Below are positions 16,860 to 24,639 of a DNA stretch of 25,939 bases, in pieces. Both the position numbers and the translations under genes were made by a program. Under the pieces are notes generated by a model. It did no database searches and was not told where the DNA came from. It worked only from the letters and a program-made list of their open reading frames with translations. Numbering within the stretch: the first letter of the stretch is position 1; each line of letters opens with the position of its first letter. This stretch comes from JBFLVQ01 sp040758525. GTDB lineage: Bacteria; Acidobacteriota; Blastocatellia; Chloracidobacteriales; JADJPF01. The stretch lies in NCBI GenBank assembly GCA_040758525.1, contig JBFLVQ010000053.1:1-25939 (forward strand), read 5' to 3'.

Positions 16860-18612
16860 TACGATAGAGATCATCAACATTTAACTGTGGTTTCTTAATA
16901 CCATTCCATTCATTTATTTCCAATTTGCCGAGCAACACCACGTTGCCGCCTAATCGTAGTTTCTCGTATAGTTCGCCACGATACCACCAGATCGCATCAA
17001 GGGCTGGTCCTGGACCGATTAAACGCAGGCGTAGATGTTTGTTTCCTACTGGACGGGCTTCAATCAATCTTCCCTTAATAATAAAAGTAGGTCTAGGATT
17101 ATCAACTCCATGTGGCTCCAACCCAGCAAGCGTCTTGATCAATTCAAGTGAAATGTCGGCTGTGGTAAGTTCTGCTTCATAAGATCGTATTGGGATAAGA
17201 TCTTGGTTTACTAGTGTAGTGCGTGCATAATCGTTTAGGCGTGTCTGAAGTTCACCTATACGGTCAGCCGGTAACACAAAACCAGCAGCCATTGCATGAC
17301 CACCATATTTCACCAACAAGCCATCGGCGACCGCCTCTAGCGCCTGTACAATATTAAACTTTTTGATACTGCGTGCTGAGCCATGCGCCATACCATTGCG
17401 GATCGCACAGACTAGGGCAGGACGACCATAGCGCTCAACGATTTTGGCTGCCGCAATTCCCACAACCCCTTGATGCCAACCTTTCTCGTGCTCACCACCA
17501 AAGACAAAGACTCGATCATTACTCGATTGTTGTTCGATTACCTCTAATAGTTCATCTACTAACCATTGCTGTGCAGCCTGGCGTTGTCGATTCAATTCAT
17601 CGATCTGCGCAGCCAACACTCTTGCGTTCTCGCGGGTAGTAGCATCAAGCAACTCGATTACTTGTAGCGTAGAACCATCCATACGACCAGCGGCATTAAT
17701 ACGTGGACCAAGTTTGAAACCTAGATCATAAGTGGTGATCTGGTGTTCACTAAGTCCAGCGATTTCAAGTAGAGCATCAAGTCCTTTATTGGTTGAGCCA
17801 GTGTTTAGCCCACGCAGTCCTTCCTGTACAATGGCACGATTAGAAAGGCTCCTTAATGGCACCATATCCGATACTGTCCCAATCGCTACTAGCTTACAGA
17901 GTGATTGAAGGATGGTGTCGCGACGAGGATGATCAGCAAGTAGCGCACGTGCTAACTGTAGCGAGATACCACAAGCAGCAAGATCCTTCTCTGGATATGG
18001 ACAGCCCGCTTGCTTAGGACAAAGCACGATTGCATTAGCAGGGGCTGAACTGCCTAGTATCGTATGATGATCTATACAGATTCCTTTGATCCCACGTGCG
18101 TGTGCTAGCTCCCATTCACGATGTGCAGTAATGCCGATATCGACCGAGATAAGTACCTTTACACCTTCAACCGCGGCGCGTTCAATGATATCTGGATTGA
18201 GTCCGTAACCCTCACGCTCACGATCTGGTACATGGTAAGAGATCTTTTTAGCCGCTTGGGGATTGATCAGGCGGAAGGTCTGCAGTAATGTGATCAGGCC
18301 AGTTGTGCCATCACAATCATAATCGCCTACAATACGTATTGGATCACCTTTTTTTAGTGCCTCTACAATTACCGCGCAGGCTGCTGACATATTTAACATG
18401 TCACCAGGATCAGGAATGCTACTAAGAGAGGTATTGAGGAAACGTTCTGCATCAGCCAATTCACGCATGCCTCGCCACACGAGCGCACGCGCCACCAGTG
18501 GAGGGAGATCTAACTGGGTAGAGAGGGCAGTAGCAGCCGCCTCATCAATCTCCGCCGCGCGCCACTGGCAGCCGGTAATAGAAAGTCCTTGAAAACCCTG
18601 AGCAGTACTCAT
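16852..18612 (-). CDS. recJ: Single-stranded-DNA-specific 5'-3' exonuclease RecJ
   Basis: A 586-residue cytoplasmic DHH/DHHA1 phosphoesterase that degrades single-stranded DNA 5' to 3' in recombination and mismatch or base-excision repair. All family motifs are present: R-I-V-G-D97-Y-D99-C-D101-G (motif I), S-V-D158-I-G, the D181-H182-H183 signature, T-V-S-D249-M-V-P-L, L-G-P-R-I-N-A-A-G-R-M (301-311), G-W-H-Q-G-V-V-G-I (378-386) and the DHHA1 core Y-G-G-H439-A-M-A-A-G-F, followed by an OB-like C-terminal domain. The length is normal for RecJ. The start ATG has only a weak ribosome site, but the conserved region starts near residue 36. It is the last gene of the - strand cluster, 58 bp after the unknown anchored protein, and overlaps the convergent small gene by 8 bp. 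Confidence 0.97.
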   Translation of the reverse strand: MSTAQGFQGLSITGCQWRAAEIDEAAATALSTQLDLPPLVARALVWRGMRELADAERFLNTSLSSIPDPGDMLNMSAACAVIVEALKKGDPIRIVGDYDCDGTTGLITLLQTFRLINPQAAKKISYHVPDREREGYGLNPDIIERAAVEGVKVLISVDIGITAHREWELAHARGIKGICIDHHTILGSSAPANAIVLCPKQAGCPYPEKDLAACGISLQLARALLADHPRRDTILQSLCKLVAIGTVSDMVPLRSLSNRAIVQEGLRGLNTGSTNKGLDALLEIAGLSEHQITTYDLGFKLGPRINAAGRMDGSTLQVIELLDATTRENARVLAAQIDELNRQRQAAQQWLVDELLEVIEQQSSNDRVFVFGGEHEKGWHQGVVGIAAAKIVERYGRPALVCAIRNGMAHGSARSIKKFNIVQALEAVADGLLVKYGGHAMAAGFVLPADRIGELQTRLNDYARTTLVNQDLIPIRSYEAELTTADISLELIKTLAGLEPHGVDNPRPTFIIKGRLIEARPVGNKHLRLRLIGPGPALDAIWWYRGELYEKLRLGGNVVLLGKLEINEWNGIKKPQLNVDDLYRIN

Positions 18613-18670
18613 AGTTACCGACCATTCTACTATTTATTTGGTACTTGAGGGAAGATTTGTTTATAGGTAC

Positions 18671-19306
18671 TTACTGTACTAGCAGGTGCTCAGCATTCTC
18701 GGCGAGAAGATTTACGGTAAAAACCATCTCATCCAAGACGGCAAAAAGTGGTGAGGGTTCAACTAATCGACCAAATTGCTCATATCTAAGTTCATCTCTA
18801 GTCAACTCAAAGCGTCGCCCCGTGCGTACATACTGCTTGCGTAATGTTAACAGTTGCTCCGACACATGTGGGTGTAGTCTTTTACGCCGGGGCTTTTGTG
18901 ACCTATCTGGTAAGGCAATTAGCAGATAGGCTTGCTCTTCGCTGGTCTCGTCTGCCTCTTCACCAAGTAACTTTGCCATATGCGCTATGACAATCTGCGG
19001 CTCGGCTTGTAGTCTATTCATTAGCGGCGGTGGATAGCTTACCGCAACACTTGCGCGCGAGCGTTTACCTTTAACAGTTGCCAGCGTTACTTCGCAGCCA
19101 CTGTATTCACCAGTAAGTTGTACCATTTCCGCGCCGCTAGCAGCATCCAGATGTGCGCTAAATAGCATTTTGTTATCGATGCCGGCACGAAACCAGCGTT
19201 CTTTGATAAGCTTCCAGGAGCGAAATTCAGCTAATGTAAAATAGAAGACAATAGGGACGACTACTATCACAATTAGTGTTAGTACAATGTAAAACCAATA
19301 GATCAT
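18671..19306 (-). CDS. Unknown protein with one N-terminal membrane anchor
   Basis: A 211-residue protein whose first 25 residues are a strong membrane helix (I-V-L-T-L-I-V-I-V-V-V-P-I-V-F-Y-F). The remainder is soluble and mixed in charge, with an R/K-rich patch (R-S-Q-K-P-R-R-K-R-L, about 136-145). I recognise no enzyme motif. The helix followed by F-R-S-W-K suggests the bulk faces the cytoplasm (inference by positive charges). The start lies 4 bp after the dehydrogenase stop codon, so translation is probably coupled, and recJ follows 58 bp later. Such tight packing suggests a real, co-expressed gene despite the lack of a recognisable family. Confidence 0.75.
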   Translation of the reverse strand: MIYWFYIVLTLIVIVVVPIVFYFTLAEFRSWKLIKERWFRAGIDNKMLFSAHLDAASGAEMVQLTGEYSGCEVTLATVKGKRSRASVAVSYPPPLMNRLQAEPQIVIAHMAKLLGEEADETSEEQAYLLIALPDRSQKPRRKRLHPHVSEQLLTLRKQYVRTGRRFELTRDELRYEQFGRLVEPSPLFAVLDEMVFTVNLLAENAEHLLVQ

Positions 19307-19310
19307 CGCA

Positions 19311-20360
19311 TTATTTCAGATATGCGCAGATCGTATCACCAGTCTCGCTTGTTGAGAGGCTGCCACCTAAATCTCTGGTCATTTTGCCGGCAGCCAGTGC
19401 TTCTATTACTGCGCGTTCGATACCATTAGCGGCTTCCCCATAGCCCAGATAGTCAAGCATCATTGCTGCTGTAAGGATTGCCCCCATAGGATTAGTAACA
19501 TTTTTGCCAGCATATTTTGGCGCGCTGCCATGCACTGGCTCAAAGAGCGACACTTGTCCTGGATGTATATTTCCTGAAGCTGCCATACCCAAGCCACCCT
19601 GCAAGGCTGCACCTAGATCGGTAATGATATCGCCAAACATATTGTTAGTAACAATCACATCATACTGATCTGGTTTAAGCACCATCCACATTGTCATAGC
19701 ATCAACGAATTGTGTGTTTGCTTCGATATCTGGATAACGTCCTGCTATCTCAGCAAAAGCACGTTGCCATAAATCATGACCATAACGTAAGACATTTGAT
19801 TTATCTGCCATTGTAACACGCTTACGCCCAAGTTTCTTGGCCTGTTCAAAAGCCGCAACAATGATACGCTCGACACCATGACGGGTATTCAACTCTTCCT
19901 GTATTGCGACCTCTTCGGGGGTGCCTTTCTTAAAGCAGCCGCCCACATTGACATACATACCTTCTGTATTCTCGCGTAAGACAATAAAATTGATGTCGGT
20001 AATGGTGCGCCCTTTGAGAGGAGTAAGACGCTCGTGAAGCAATTTTATTGGTCGTAGATTAATATATAGATCGAGGCCAAAGCGCATACCGAGTAGAATG
20101 TCGGCGGCATGCTTCATATCGGGAATGCGTGGATCGCCAAAAGCGCCGGCAAAGATCGCATGATACTCGTTACGAAACATCTCCAATGCGCCTGCAGGCA
20201 TTGAGACACCTTCTTTTAGATACTTCTCTGCCCCCCAATCAAAATGGACTAGCACTAGCTTAAAATCATAAACCTGCTGCGCTCTCTCTAGCACTTTCAC
20301 CGCCTCGCGTGTGACATCTACACCAATACCATCTCCAGGAATGATCGCAATCTGTTTCAC
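19311..20360 (-). CDS. NAD-dependent beta-decarboxylating dehydrogenase (D-malate/tartrate/isopropylmalate family)
   Basis: A 349-residue cytoplasmic enzyme that oxidises a 2-hydroxy-3-carboxylate substrate and decarboxylates it, using Mg2+ and probably NAD+. Family residues are G-D-G-I-G (9-13), Arg93, Arg103 (Y-I-N-L-R-P), R129-E-N-T-E-G-M-Y136, K187 (A-D-K-S-N), D220, D244 and D248 (F-G-D-I-I-T-D-L-G), and E-P-V-H-G-S-A-P-K-Y-A-G-K-N (274-287). The R-E-N-T-E-G loop, the following G-G...G-T-P-E-E-V-A-I-Q-E and the F-D-W-G segment resemble D-malate/tartrate dehydrogenases (DmlA/TtuC) more than classical LeuB, so a LeuB label would be unsafe. The start is GTG with an excellent AGGAGG seven bases upstream. 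No leuC/leuD is nearby. The gene sits mid-operon after the glutaminyl-cyclase-like gene. Confidence 0.88.
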   Translation of the reverse strand: MKQIAIIPGDGIGVDVTREAVKVLERAQQVYDFKLVLVHFDWGAEKYLKEGVSMPAGALEMFRNEYHAIFAGAFGDPRIPDMKHAADILLGMRFGLDLYINLRPIKLLHERLTPLKGRTITDINFIVLRENTEGMYVNVGGCFKKGTPEEVAIQEELNTRHGVERIIVAAFEQAKKLGRKRVTMADKSNVLRYGHDLWQRAFAEIAGRYPDIEANTQFVDAMTMWMVLKPDQYDVIVTNNMFGDIITDLGAALQGGLGMAASGNIHPGQVSLFEPVHGSAPKYAGKNVTNPMGAILTAAMMLDYLGYGEAANGIERAVIEALAAGKMTRDLGGSLSTSETGDTICAYLK

Positions 20361-20387
20361 GCTATCTCCTCCTTCGCAATCGCTTCT

Positions 20388-21395
20388 TCACTTAAACCGT
20401 GCCGCGATCTCGGGCAAGCTATGCAATACTGTATCTCCTATAACTTTTAAGCTTTGTGGGCTTAATTTATCCAATGTATCCCCAGCCGTATGCCAATAAT
20501 CATTAGCATCAGAGCCATAACTGAAATCTATGATATCGACGGCAGGCACACCTGCACGTAAAAATGGTATATGATCATCTTCAAGATAAGTGGAATTTGT
20601 ATCAAAGTGTTTAGCATAGCCGAGTCGGGCAGCCGTACGCCATATTATATCGCTCATCCAACTGGTCGAGTAGGCATCACGAACTACATTGAGCTCTCGA
20701 TCGCCGATCATATCAAGCAGAATCATCCCCTTGATATCACGAATCTTTCCTTCCTTAGTAAGCCGCTCGGCCATATGTCGCGAGCCATAAGTATTATCAC
20801 CTTCGATCCAAGGTCCGTTCATTGCCTCTTCGCCATCGAAGAAGACTAGCCAGAGTGTATATTTTGGTTTGCTGTTAGCAAGTTGGCGAGCCAGTTCAAG
20901 CAGTGCGCCAGTACTTGAACCACTATCATTAGCGCCAACAAACTCAATATCAGGGAACCATTTTGTATCATAGTGGCTGGCTAATATAATCACACCCTGC
21001 TGTTGTCCAGGAATCTCAGCAATGAGATTGACCATCTCGACCTCAGGAAAGCGTGGATTGGGTGTGTGTGCACGAAAGCTATCGGTCTGCACTTTTAACC
21101 CATAACCAGTCAATTCTTTGGTTATATATTCGCGTGCTTGCTTGATTGCTGATGAGCCGGGCGGATGCGGCCCCAATTCTACTAACCGTCGCACATGCTC
21201 GAAGGCACGTGCACTATCAAATTCAGTAGGCTTAAGATCTGGTTTAGCAGCAGTTTTGTCATTCACTAAGTTATCCACGTTGGGTTGCTCCTTATTTTGG
21301 CATCCCAGCACCAGTAATGGCACCAATAATGTAGCTAAACTTGCCAGTGCCATTACACGCTGAACTGACAATAGGGAGAGATCCTTTTTATTCAT
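20388..21395 (-). CDS. Glutaminyl-peptide cyclotransferase-like M28 lipoprotein
   Basis: A 335-residue exported zinc enzyme. The signal peptide ends in lipobox L-V-L-G-C with Cys32. The M28/QC fold follows (about 60-335): S-H-Y-D-T-K (140-145), A-N-D157-S-G-S-S-T-G (first zinc ligand), F-F-D-G-E189-E190-A (general acid and zinc ligand), Y-G-S-R-H, L-L-D228-M-I-G, D273-D274-H-I-P-F-L-R-A-G-V-P and W301-H302-T (zinc ligand). The combination G-S-R-H, D-D-H-I-P-F and W-H-T matches glutaminyl cyclases, which convert N-terminal Gln to pyroglutamate, rather than ordinary M28 aminopeptidases; aminopeptidase activity cannot be excluded. The gene starts 4 bp after the cytochrome stop codon, implying coupled translation. 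The enzyme should face the periplasm or outer leaflet. Confidence 0.9.
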   Translation of the reverse strand: MNKKDLSLLSVQRVMALASLATLLVPLLVLGCQNKEQPNVDNLVNDKTAAKPDLKPTEFDSARAFEHVRRLVELGPHPPGSSAIKQAREYITKELTGYGLKVQTDSFRAHTPNPRFPEVEMVNLIAEIPGQQQGVIILASHYDTKWFPDIEFVGANDSGSSTGALLELARQLANSKPKYTLWLVFFDGEEAMNGPWIEGDNTYGSRHMAERLTKEGKIRDIKGMILLDMIGDRELNVVRDAYSTSWMSDIIWRTAARLGYAKHFDTNSTYLEDDHIPFLRAGVPAVDIIDFSYGSDANDYWHTAGDTLDKLSPQSLKVIGDTVLHSLPEIAARFK

Positions 21396-21399
21396 TGGT

Positions 21400-21813
21400 T
21401 CACTCTGTAGTCCTTTCTGGCGGACGCGCCAGGTTGTTATCTTTGGTGATACGCGCTAGCCATTCGCCTAATGCAGCATATTCAGATTCGGCCAGTACAA
21501 CGCGTATTTCGCCTTCTTTAGTTGCTGGGGGATGTTTCTTAAGAAATACAATCCAATTCTTAGGACTGCGGTTACCAGCAAGATAAAGATTTTTACCACT
21601 CTGCTCACGCACATCATGACAAACCGCACAATGAGTAGAAAAGAGTGTTTTTAAATGGGTAGGCACCTCGCCTGGAGGGCGTGACGAAGGTGTCACCGCC
21701 GCAGGTGGTAGCGTCGATTCGATACGATCCGTGCAACCTGCCGTCACTAGTGCAAGGCCGGCAACACAGAGAATCCGCTGGCAGGTCGGCGGTGCGGAAA
21801 ATCTTCGCGGCAC
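21400..21813 (-). CDS. Monohaem c-type cytochrome-like lipoprotein
   Basis: An exported small protein of about 137 residues with one haem c motif, C-A-V-C-H. The lipobox V-T-A-G-C follows a short basic n-region and a hydrophobic core, so it should be lipid-anchored in the periplasm. I chose the GTG at 21813 because AAGGA lies seven bases upstream and the resulting signal peptide is well formed; a TTG at 21858 would add 15 residues without a ribosome site. After the haem motif there is no methionine at all, so the usual distal Met ligand is missing; the K-K-H-P-P histidine is a possible alternative. It is the first gene of the - strand cluster and probably co-transcribed with the cyclotransferase-like gene. 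Confidence 0.85.
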   Translation of the reverse strand: MPRRFSAPPTCQRILCVAGLALVTAGCTDRIESTLPPAAVTPSSRPPGEVPTHLKTLFSTHCAVCHDVREQSGKNLYLAGNRSPKNWIVFLKKHPPATKEGEIRVVLAESEYAALGEWLARITKDNNLARPPERTTE

Positions 21814-21820
21814 GCTCTTA

Positions 21821-21825
21821 TCCTT
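21821..21825 (-). promoter_or_regulatory. Ribosome binding site deciding the cytochrome start
   Basis: AAGGA on the - strand, seven bases upstream of the GTG at 21813. The longer TTG start at 21858 has no comparable site. Confidence 0.55.
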
Positions 21826-21918
21826 GTCGGCAGTATTGGCAAAAGCCTTGATTTTCAAGGATAAGCCGAACTGAACGATTCATGCAAGTAAGCCTTGAAA
21901 GATCTGGCCATAAAAAAT

Positions 21919-21946
21919 TTTCCAGACTAAATAAGCAGGATATAAT
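21919..21946 (+). promoter_or_regulatory. Sigma70-like promoter for the Reeler/CxxCH gene
   Basis: TTTCCA at 21919-21924, a 16-base spacer, and a perfect TATAAT at 21941-21946 in the gap between divergent genes. Transcription would begin near 21953. This places the ATG at 21972 about 19 bases, and the ATG at 22017 about 64 bases, into the transcript. Confidence 0.6.
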
Positions 21947-22016
21947 TCTAACTTAGTGAGTCCCCTAAAGGATGTTAAACTTTCCCGTAGACGTAACCAC
22001 GTCTTCGCAAAAAATT

Positions 22017-23144
22017 ATGAAACAACGTATTAAATTACTAATCTGTCTCTTTGTATTTGCCCTTGGTAGCATTGCTCAAGCCTTCTCCAGTGGACCAGTG
22101 CCAGGTCGTACCGGTGCACCTGGGGAAGCTACTTGTGTAGATTGCCACGACTCCTTTGAGCTTAATCGTGGGCCAGGCCGGGTCGAGATATTAGACCTAC
22201 CCAAAACCTATAATCCAGGACAGCGTATACGTATGCGCGTAAGTGTACAACAGCAGAATCGACAACGCTGGGGCTTTCAGATTACTGCATTGGATAGTAA
22301 AGAACAGCCAGCCGGCCAGTTCTCTATCATTGATGCTGCCAGCACACAACTATTAAGCGATCGTGGACGCAGTTATGTAGAGCATACAGGACAAGGCACC
22401 CGGCAAGGTGTGACAGGAGGCACAGAGTGGGTCTTTGAGTGGATTGCGCCAAATCAGGATGTCGGCCCAGTAATATTTTATGCTGCTGGCAATGCTGCCG
22501 ATGGTAGCAATCATCCACTAGGTGATTTTATTTATACAACAGTCGCACAGATCGGCGCACCCGCCGACCCTAACGTAACCCTCCTCTCACCCAACGGAGG
22601 TGAATCAATAAGTGGCGGTGAGACATTCACAATCAATTGGAATTCAACTAATGCCACTTCTCATGACTTACTATTACAACTTAATGGTCCTGGCGATGTG
22701 CCAAAGGTAATCGCGTCTGGTTTAGCAGCAGAAGTGAGCTCATTTGAATGGAGCGTCCCTAACGGCTTTGCCTCTACACAGGCAAGGGTCATTGTGGTAG
22801 CACAAGGACAGGAGGGACGCGCCGATTCTGACTCTTCTGATCGCCCTTTCACAATTACTGCAGGCTCCAGTGTGGCTGGTCCCACCGTTACAAAAATCAT
22901 AATTACCAGCGAGAAGCTTAAAGTGGTAGGAAGTAATTTCCTAGAAGGCAGCCGTGTGACCGTGAATGGGGTCGGTTTTACTACCGTACCAACACTAAAA
23001 TCGAGTGGCAGTATATTTATCCAGAAAGGTTCTACCTCGGATGGTCGTAGTATCGGCAAGTCGATTCCACGCGGTGTGCCCGTGCGGCTACGCTTTACTA
23101 ATCCAGATGGTGGCGTGACAGAGATCAATTACACACGCCCATGA
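22017..23144 (+). CDS. Secreted Reeler-like (choice-of-anchor V) protein with CxxCH motif
   Basis: An exported protein of about 375 residues. The signal peptide M-K-Q-R-I-K-L-L-I-C-L-F ends near A-Q-A. Next comes S-S-G-P-V-P-G-R-T-G-A-P-G-E with C40-V-D-C43-H44, a potential covalent haem c site, then a Reeler-like beta domain (about 57-178), an Ig-like module (about 185-285, starting S-P-N-G-G-E) and a C-terminal IPT-like module. This N-terminal pattern fits secreted choice-of-anchor V proteins. The ATG at 22017 is chosen because it begins an ideal signal peptide; the ATG at 21972 would add 15 residues. Neither has a good ribosome site. The gene precedes the DUF1800-DUF1501 pair by 112 bp. 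Whether haem is bound is unproven. Confidence 0.85.
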   Translation: MKQRIKLLICLFVFALGSIAQAFSSGPVPGRTGAPGEATCVDCHDSFELNRGPGRVEILDLPKTYNPGQRIRMRVSVQQQNRQRWGFQITALDSKEQPAGQFSIIDAASTQLLSDRGRSYVEHTGQGTRQGVTGGTEWVFEWIAPNQDVGPVIFYAAGNAADGSNHPLGDFIYTTVAQIGAPADPNVTLLSPNGGESISGGETFTINWNSTNATSHDLLLQLNGPGDVPKVIASGLAAEVSSFEWSVPNGFASTQARVIVVAQGQEGRADSDSSDRPFTITAGSSVAGPTVTKIIITSEKLKVVGSNFLEGSRVTVNGVGFTTVPTLKSSGSIFIQKGSTSDGRSIGKSIPRGVPVRLRFTNPDGGVTEINYTRP

Positions 23145-23202
23145 AAAAATTTTCAGACTTTTTCCTATTGCCTGTGGCTCTAAGCTAGAAACAACAGGCG
23201 CA

Positions 23203-23231
23203 TTGTAAAAACGGAATTATTAACAATTAAT
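23203..23231 (+). promoter_or_regulatory. Weak promoter candidate before the DUF1800 gene
   Basis: TTGTAA at 23203-23208, a 17-base spacer and ATTAAT at 23226-23231. The matches are moderate (four of six each). It would allow the DUF1800-DUF1501 pair to be expressed separately from the upstream gene. Confidence 0.25.
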
Positions 23232-23256
23232 CTTCATAACAAAGGAAGAGGACAGT

Positions 23257-24627
23257 ATGGCAGTTCAGTGGAATGAAAGAACAGTCGCTCACCTGCTGCG
23301 GCGCGCAGGATTTGGCGCAACGCAGGAAGAGATCAAATTCTATCTTGATATGGGCCAGAAACGGGCCGTCGATTATCTACTCAATTTTGAATCAATCGAT
23401 GATAGTGAGGCAGATCGTCGTATTGCCGAAGCTAACTTCGACATGAAAAAACTCAATGGCATCGCCGCCGCTTGGATATTAAAGATGGCCATTACCAAGC
23501 GACCGCTACAAGAAAAGATGGCCTTTTTCTGGCACGATCATTTTGCCACCGCGATCTTCAAAGTGAAGGCGGAGGGGCTTATGGTACGCCAGATAAATCT
23601 CTTTCGCCGGTTTGCATTGGGTAATTTTGAAGCCTTCTTATTAGAAGTTTCCAAAGATCCGGCAATGATAATCTGGTTGGACAATTTCACCAATAAGAAG
23701 GGACAACCCAACGAGAACTATGCTCGTGAACTGATGGAACTCTTCTCAATGGGCGTAGGTAATTACACAGAAGATGATGTAAAAGAGTCGGCACGTGCCT
23801 TTACAGGATGGACAATCACCAGTAAGCGCAAGAACGAACGTGATGAAGCAGAGTTCTTCTTTGATCAGCAGCAACATGATTTTGGCAATAAAACTTTCCT
23901 CGGTCAGACTGGTCCATTTAATGGTGATGACATTGTACGAATTATTGCCGGCCAGCCAGCCACTTCGCGGTTCATCACGAAAAAGCTCTTCGAATTCTTT
24001 GCTTATACAAACCCCAAGAAGAAAGTGTTAGATCGCCTTGCCGCTCTCTACCTATCAAGCAACTACAGTATCAAGGCAGTAATGCAAGAGATCTTCAATT
24101 CTGATGAGTTCTACTCTGAAGAGGCTATTAATGGACTTGTTAAGAGCCCAGTAGAATTTGTCGTTGGCACTCTGCGTATGCTTAAGGCGCAATTTATCAA
24201 TCAAGGCCCACAGGAGCGTGAACTGGTTGGTATACTTAATCAGTTAGGCCAGGTTCTCTATAACCCGCCCGGTGTGGAAGGATGGGTACGTGGCCTGGAG
24301 TGGCTTAACACCTCTACACTACTCACTCGTTATAACTATGGCAACAGTATCAGTAGTAATCGTACCGGTCGTGGCTTTATTATCGACCCCAAAGTGCTGC
24401 TAAATGGTAAAAGCTTCCAGATGAACAACGAAGTAGTAAACTTCTTCCTTAAAGCGCTGGGCATATATGATGCTACTAGCGCAACCAAGAAGCAGCTCAA
24501 GAAATATTTGACACTTAATGACGACGGTTCAACCGGCAGCTTTAAGCTGGATGACGCCACCATAGACAAGGAAATCCGTGGACTGATCCACTTGATCATA
24601 TCCCTCCCGGATTACCAATTGAATTAG
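23257..24627 (+). CDS. DUF1800 family protein
   Basis: A 456-residue member of the DUF1800 family. Characteristic motifs are H-L-L-R-R-A-G-F-G (12-20), M-A-F-F-W-H-D-H-F-A-T (88-98), N-E-N-Y-A-R-E-L-M-E-L-F-S-M-G (152-166), Y-T-E-D-D-V (170-175) and A-R-A-F-T-G-W. The function of the family is not established. It is nearly always next to a DUF1501 gene, as here (12 bp downstream). No signal peptide is visible on this copy, whereas its partner has a Tat signal; export as a complex is possible but speculative. The start ATG follows AGGAAGAGG and is well supported. Confidence 0.95.
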   Translation: MAVQWNERTVAHLLRRAGFGATQEEIKFYLDMGQKRAVDYLLNFESIDDSEADRRIAEANFDMKKLNGIAAAWILKMAITKRPLQEKMAFFWHDHFATAIFKVKAEGLMVRQINLFRRFALGNFEAFLLEVSKDPAMIIWLDNFTNKKGQPNENYARELMELFSMGVGNYTEDDVKESARAFTGWTITSKRKNERDEAEFFFDQQQHDFGNKTFLGQTGPFNGDDIVRIIAGQPATSRFITKKLFEFFAYTNPKKKVLDRLAALYLSSNYSIKAVMQEIFNSDEFYSEEAINGLVKSPVEFVVGTLRMLKAQFINQGPQERELVGILNQLGQVLYNPPGVEGWVRGLEWLNTSTLLTRYNYGNSISSNRTGRGFIIDPKVLLNGKSFQMNNEVVNFFLKALGIYDATSATKKQLKKYLTLNDDGSTGSFKLDDATIDKEIRGLIHLIISLPDYQLN

Positions 24628-24639
24628 AAGGAGACTACC

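Noticed and set aside
17373..17639. Open frames on the + strand inside recJ
   Set aside because: They are opposite strongly conserved RecJ motifs and have no start signals.
23170..23199. GCCTGT/ACAGGC hairpin after the Reeler-like gene as a terminator
   Set aside because: Six-base stem with an 18-base loop and no following U-run; too weak to call.
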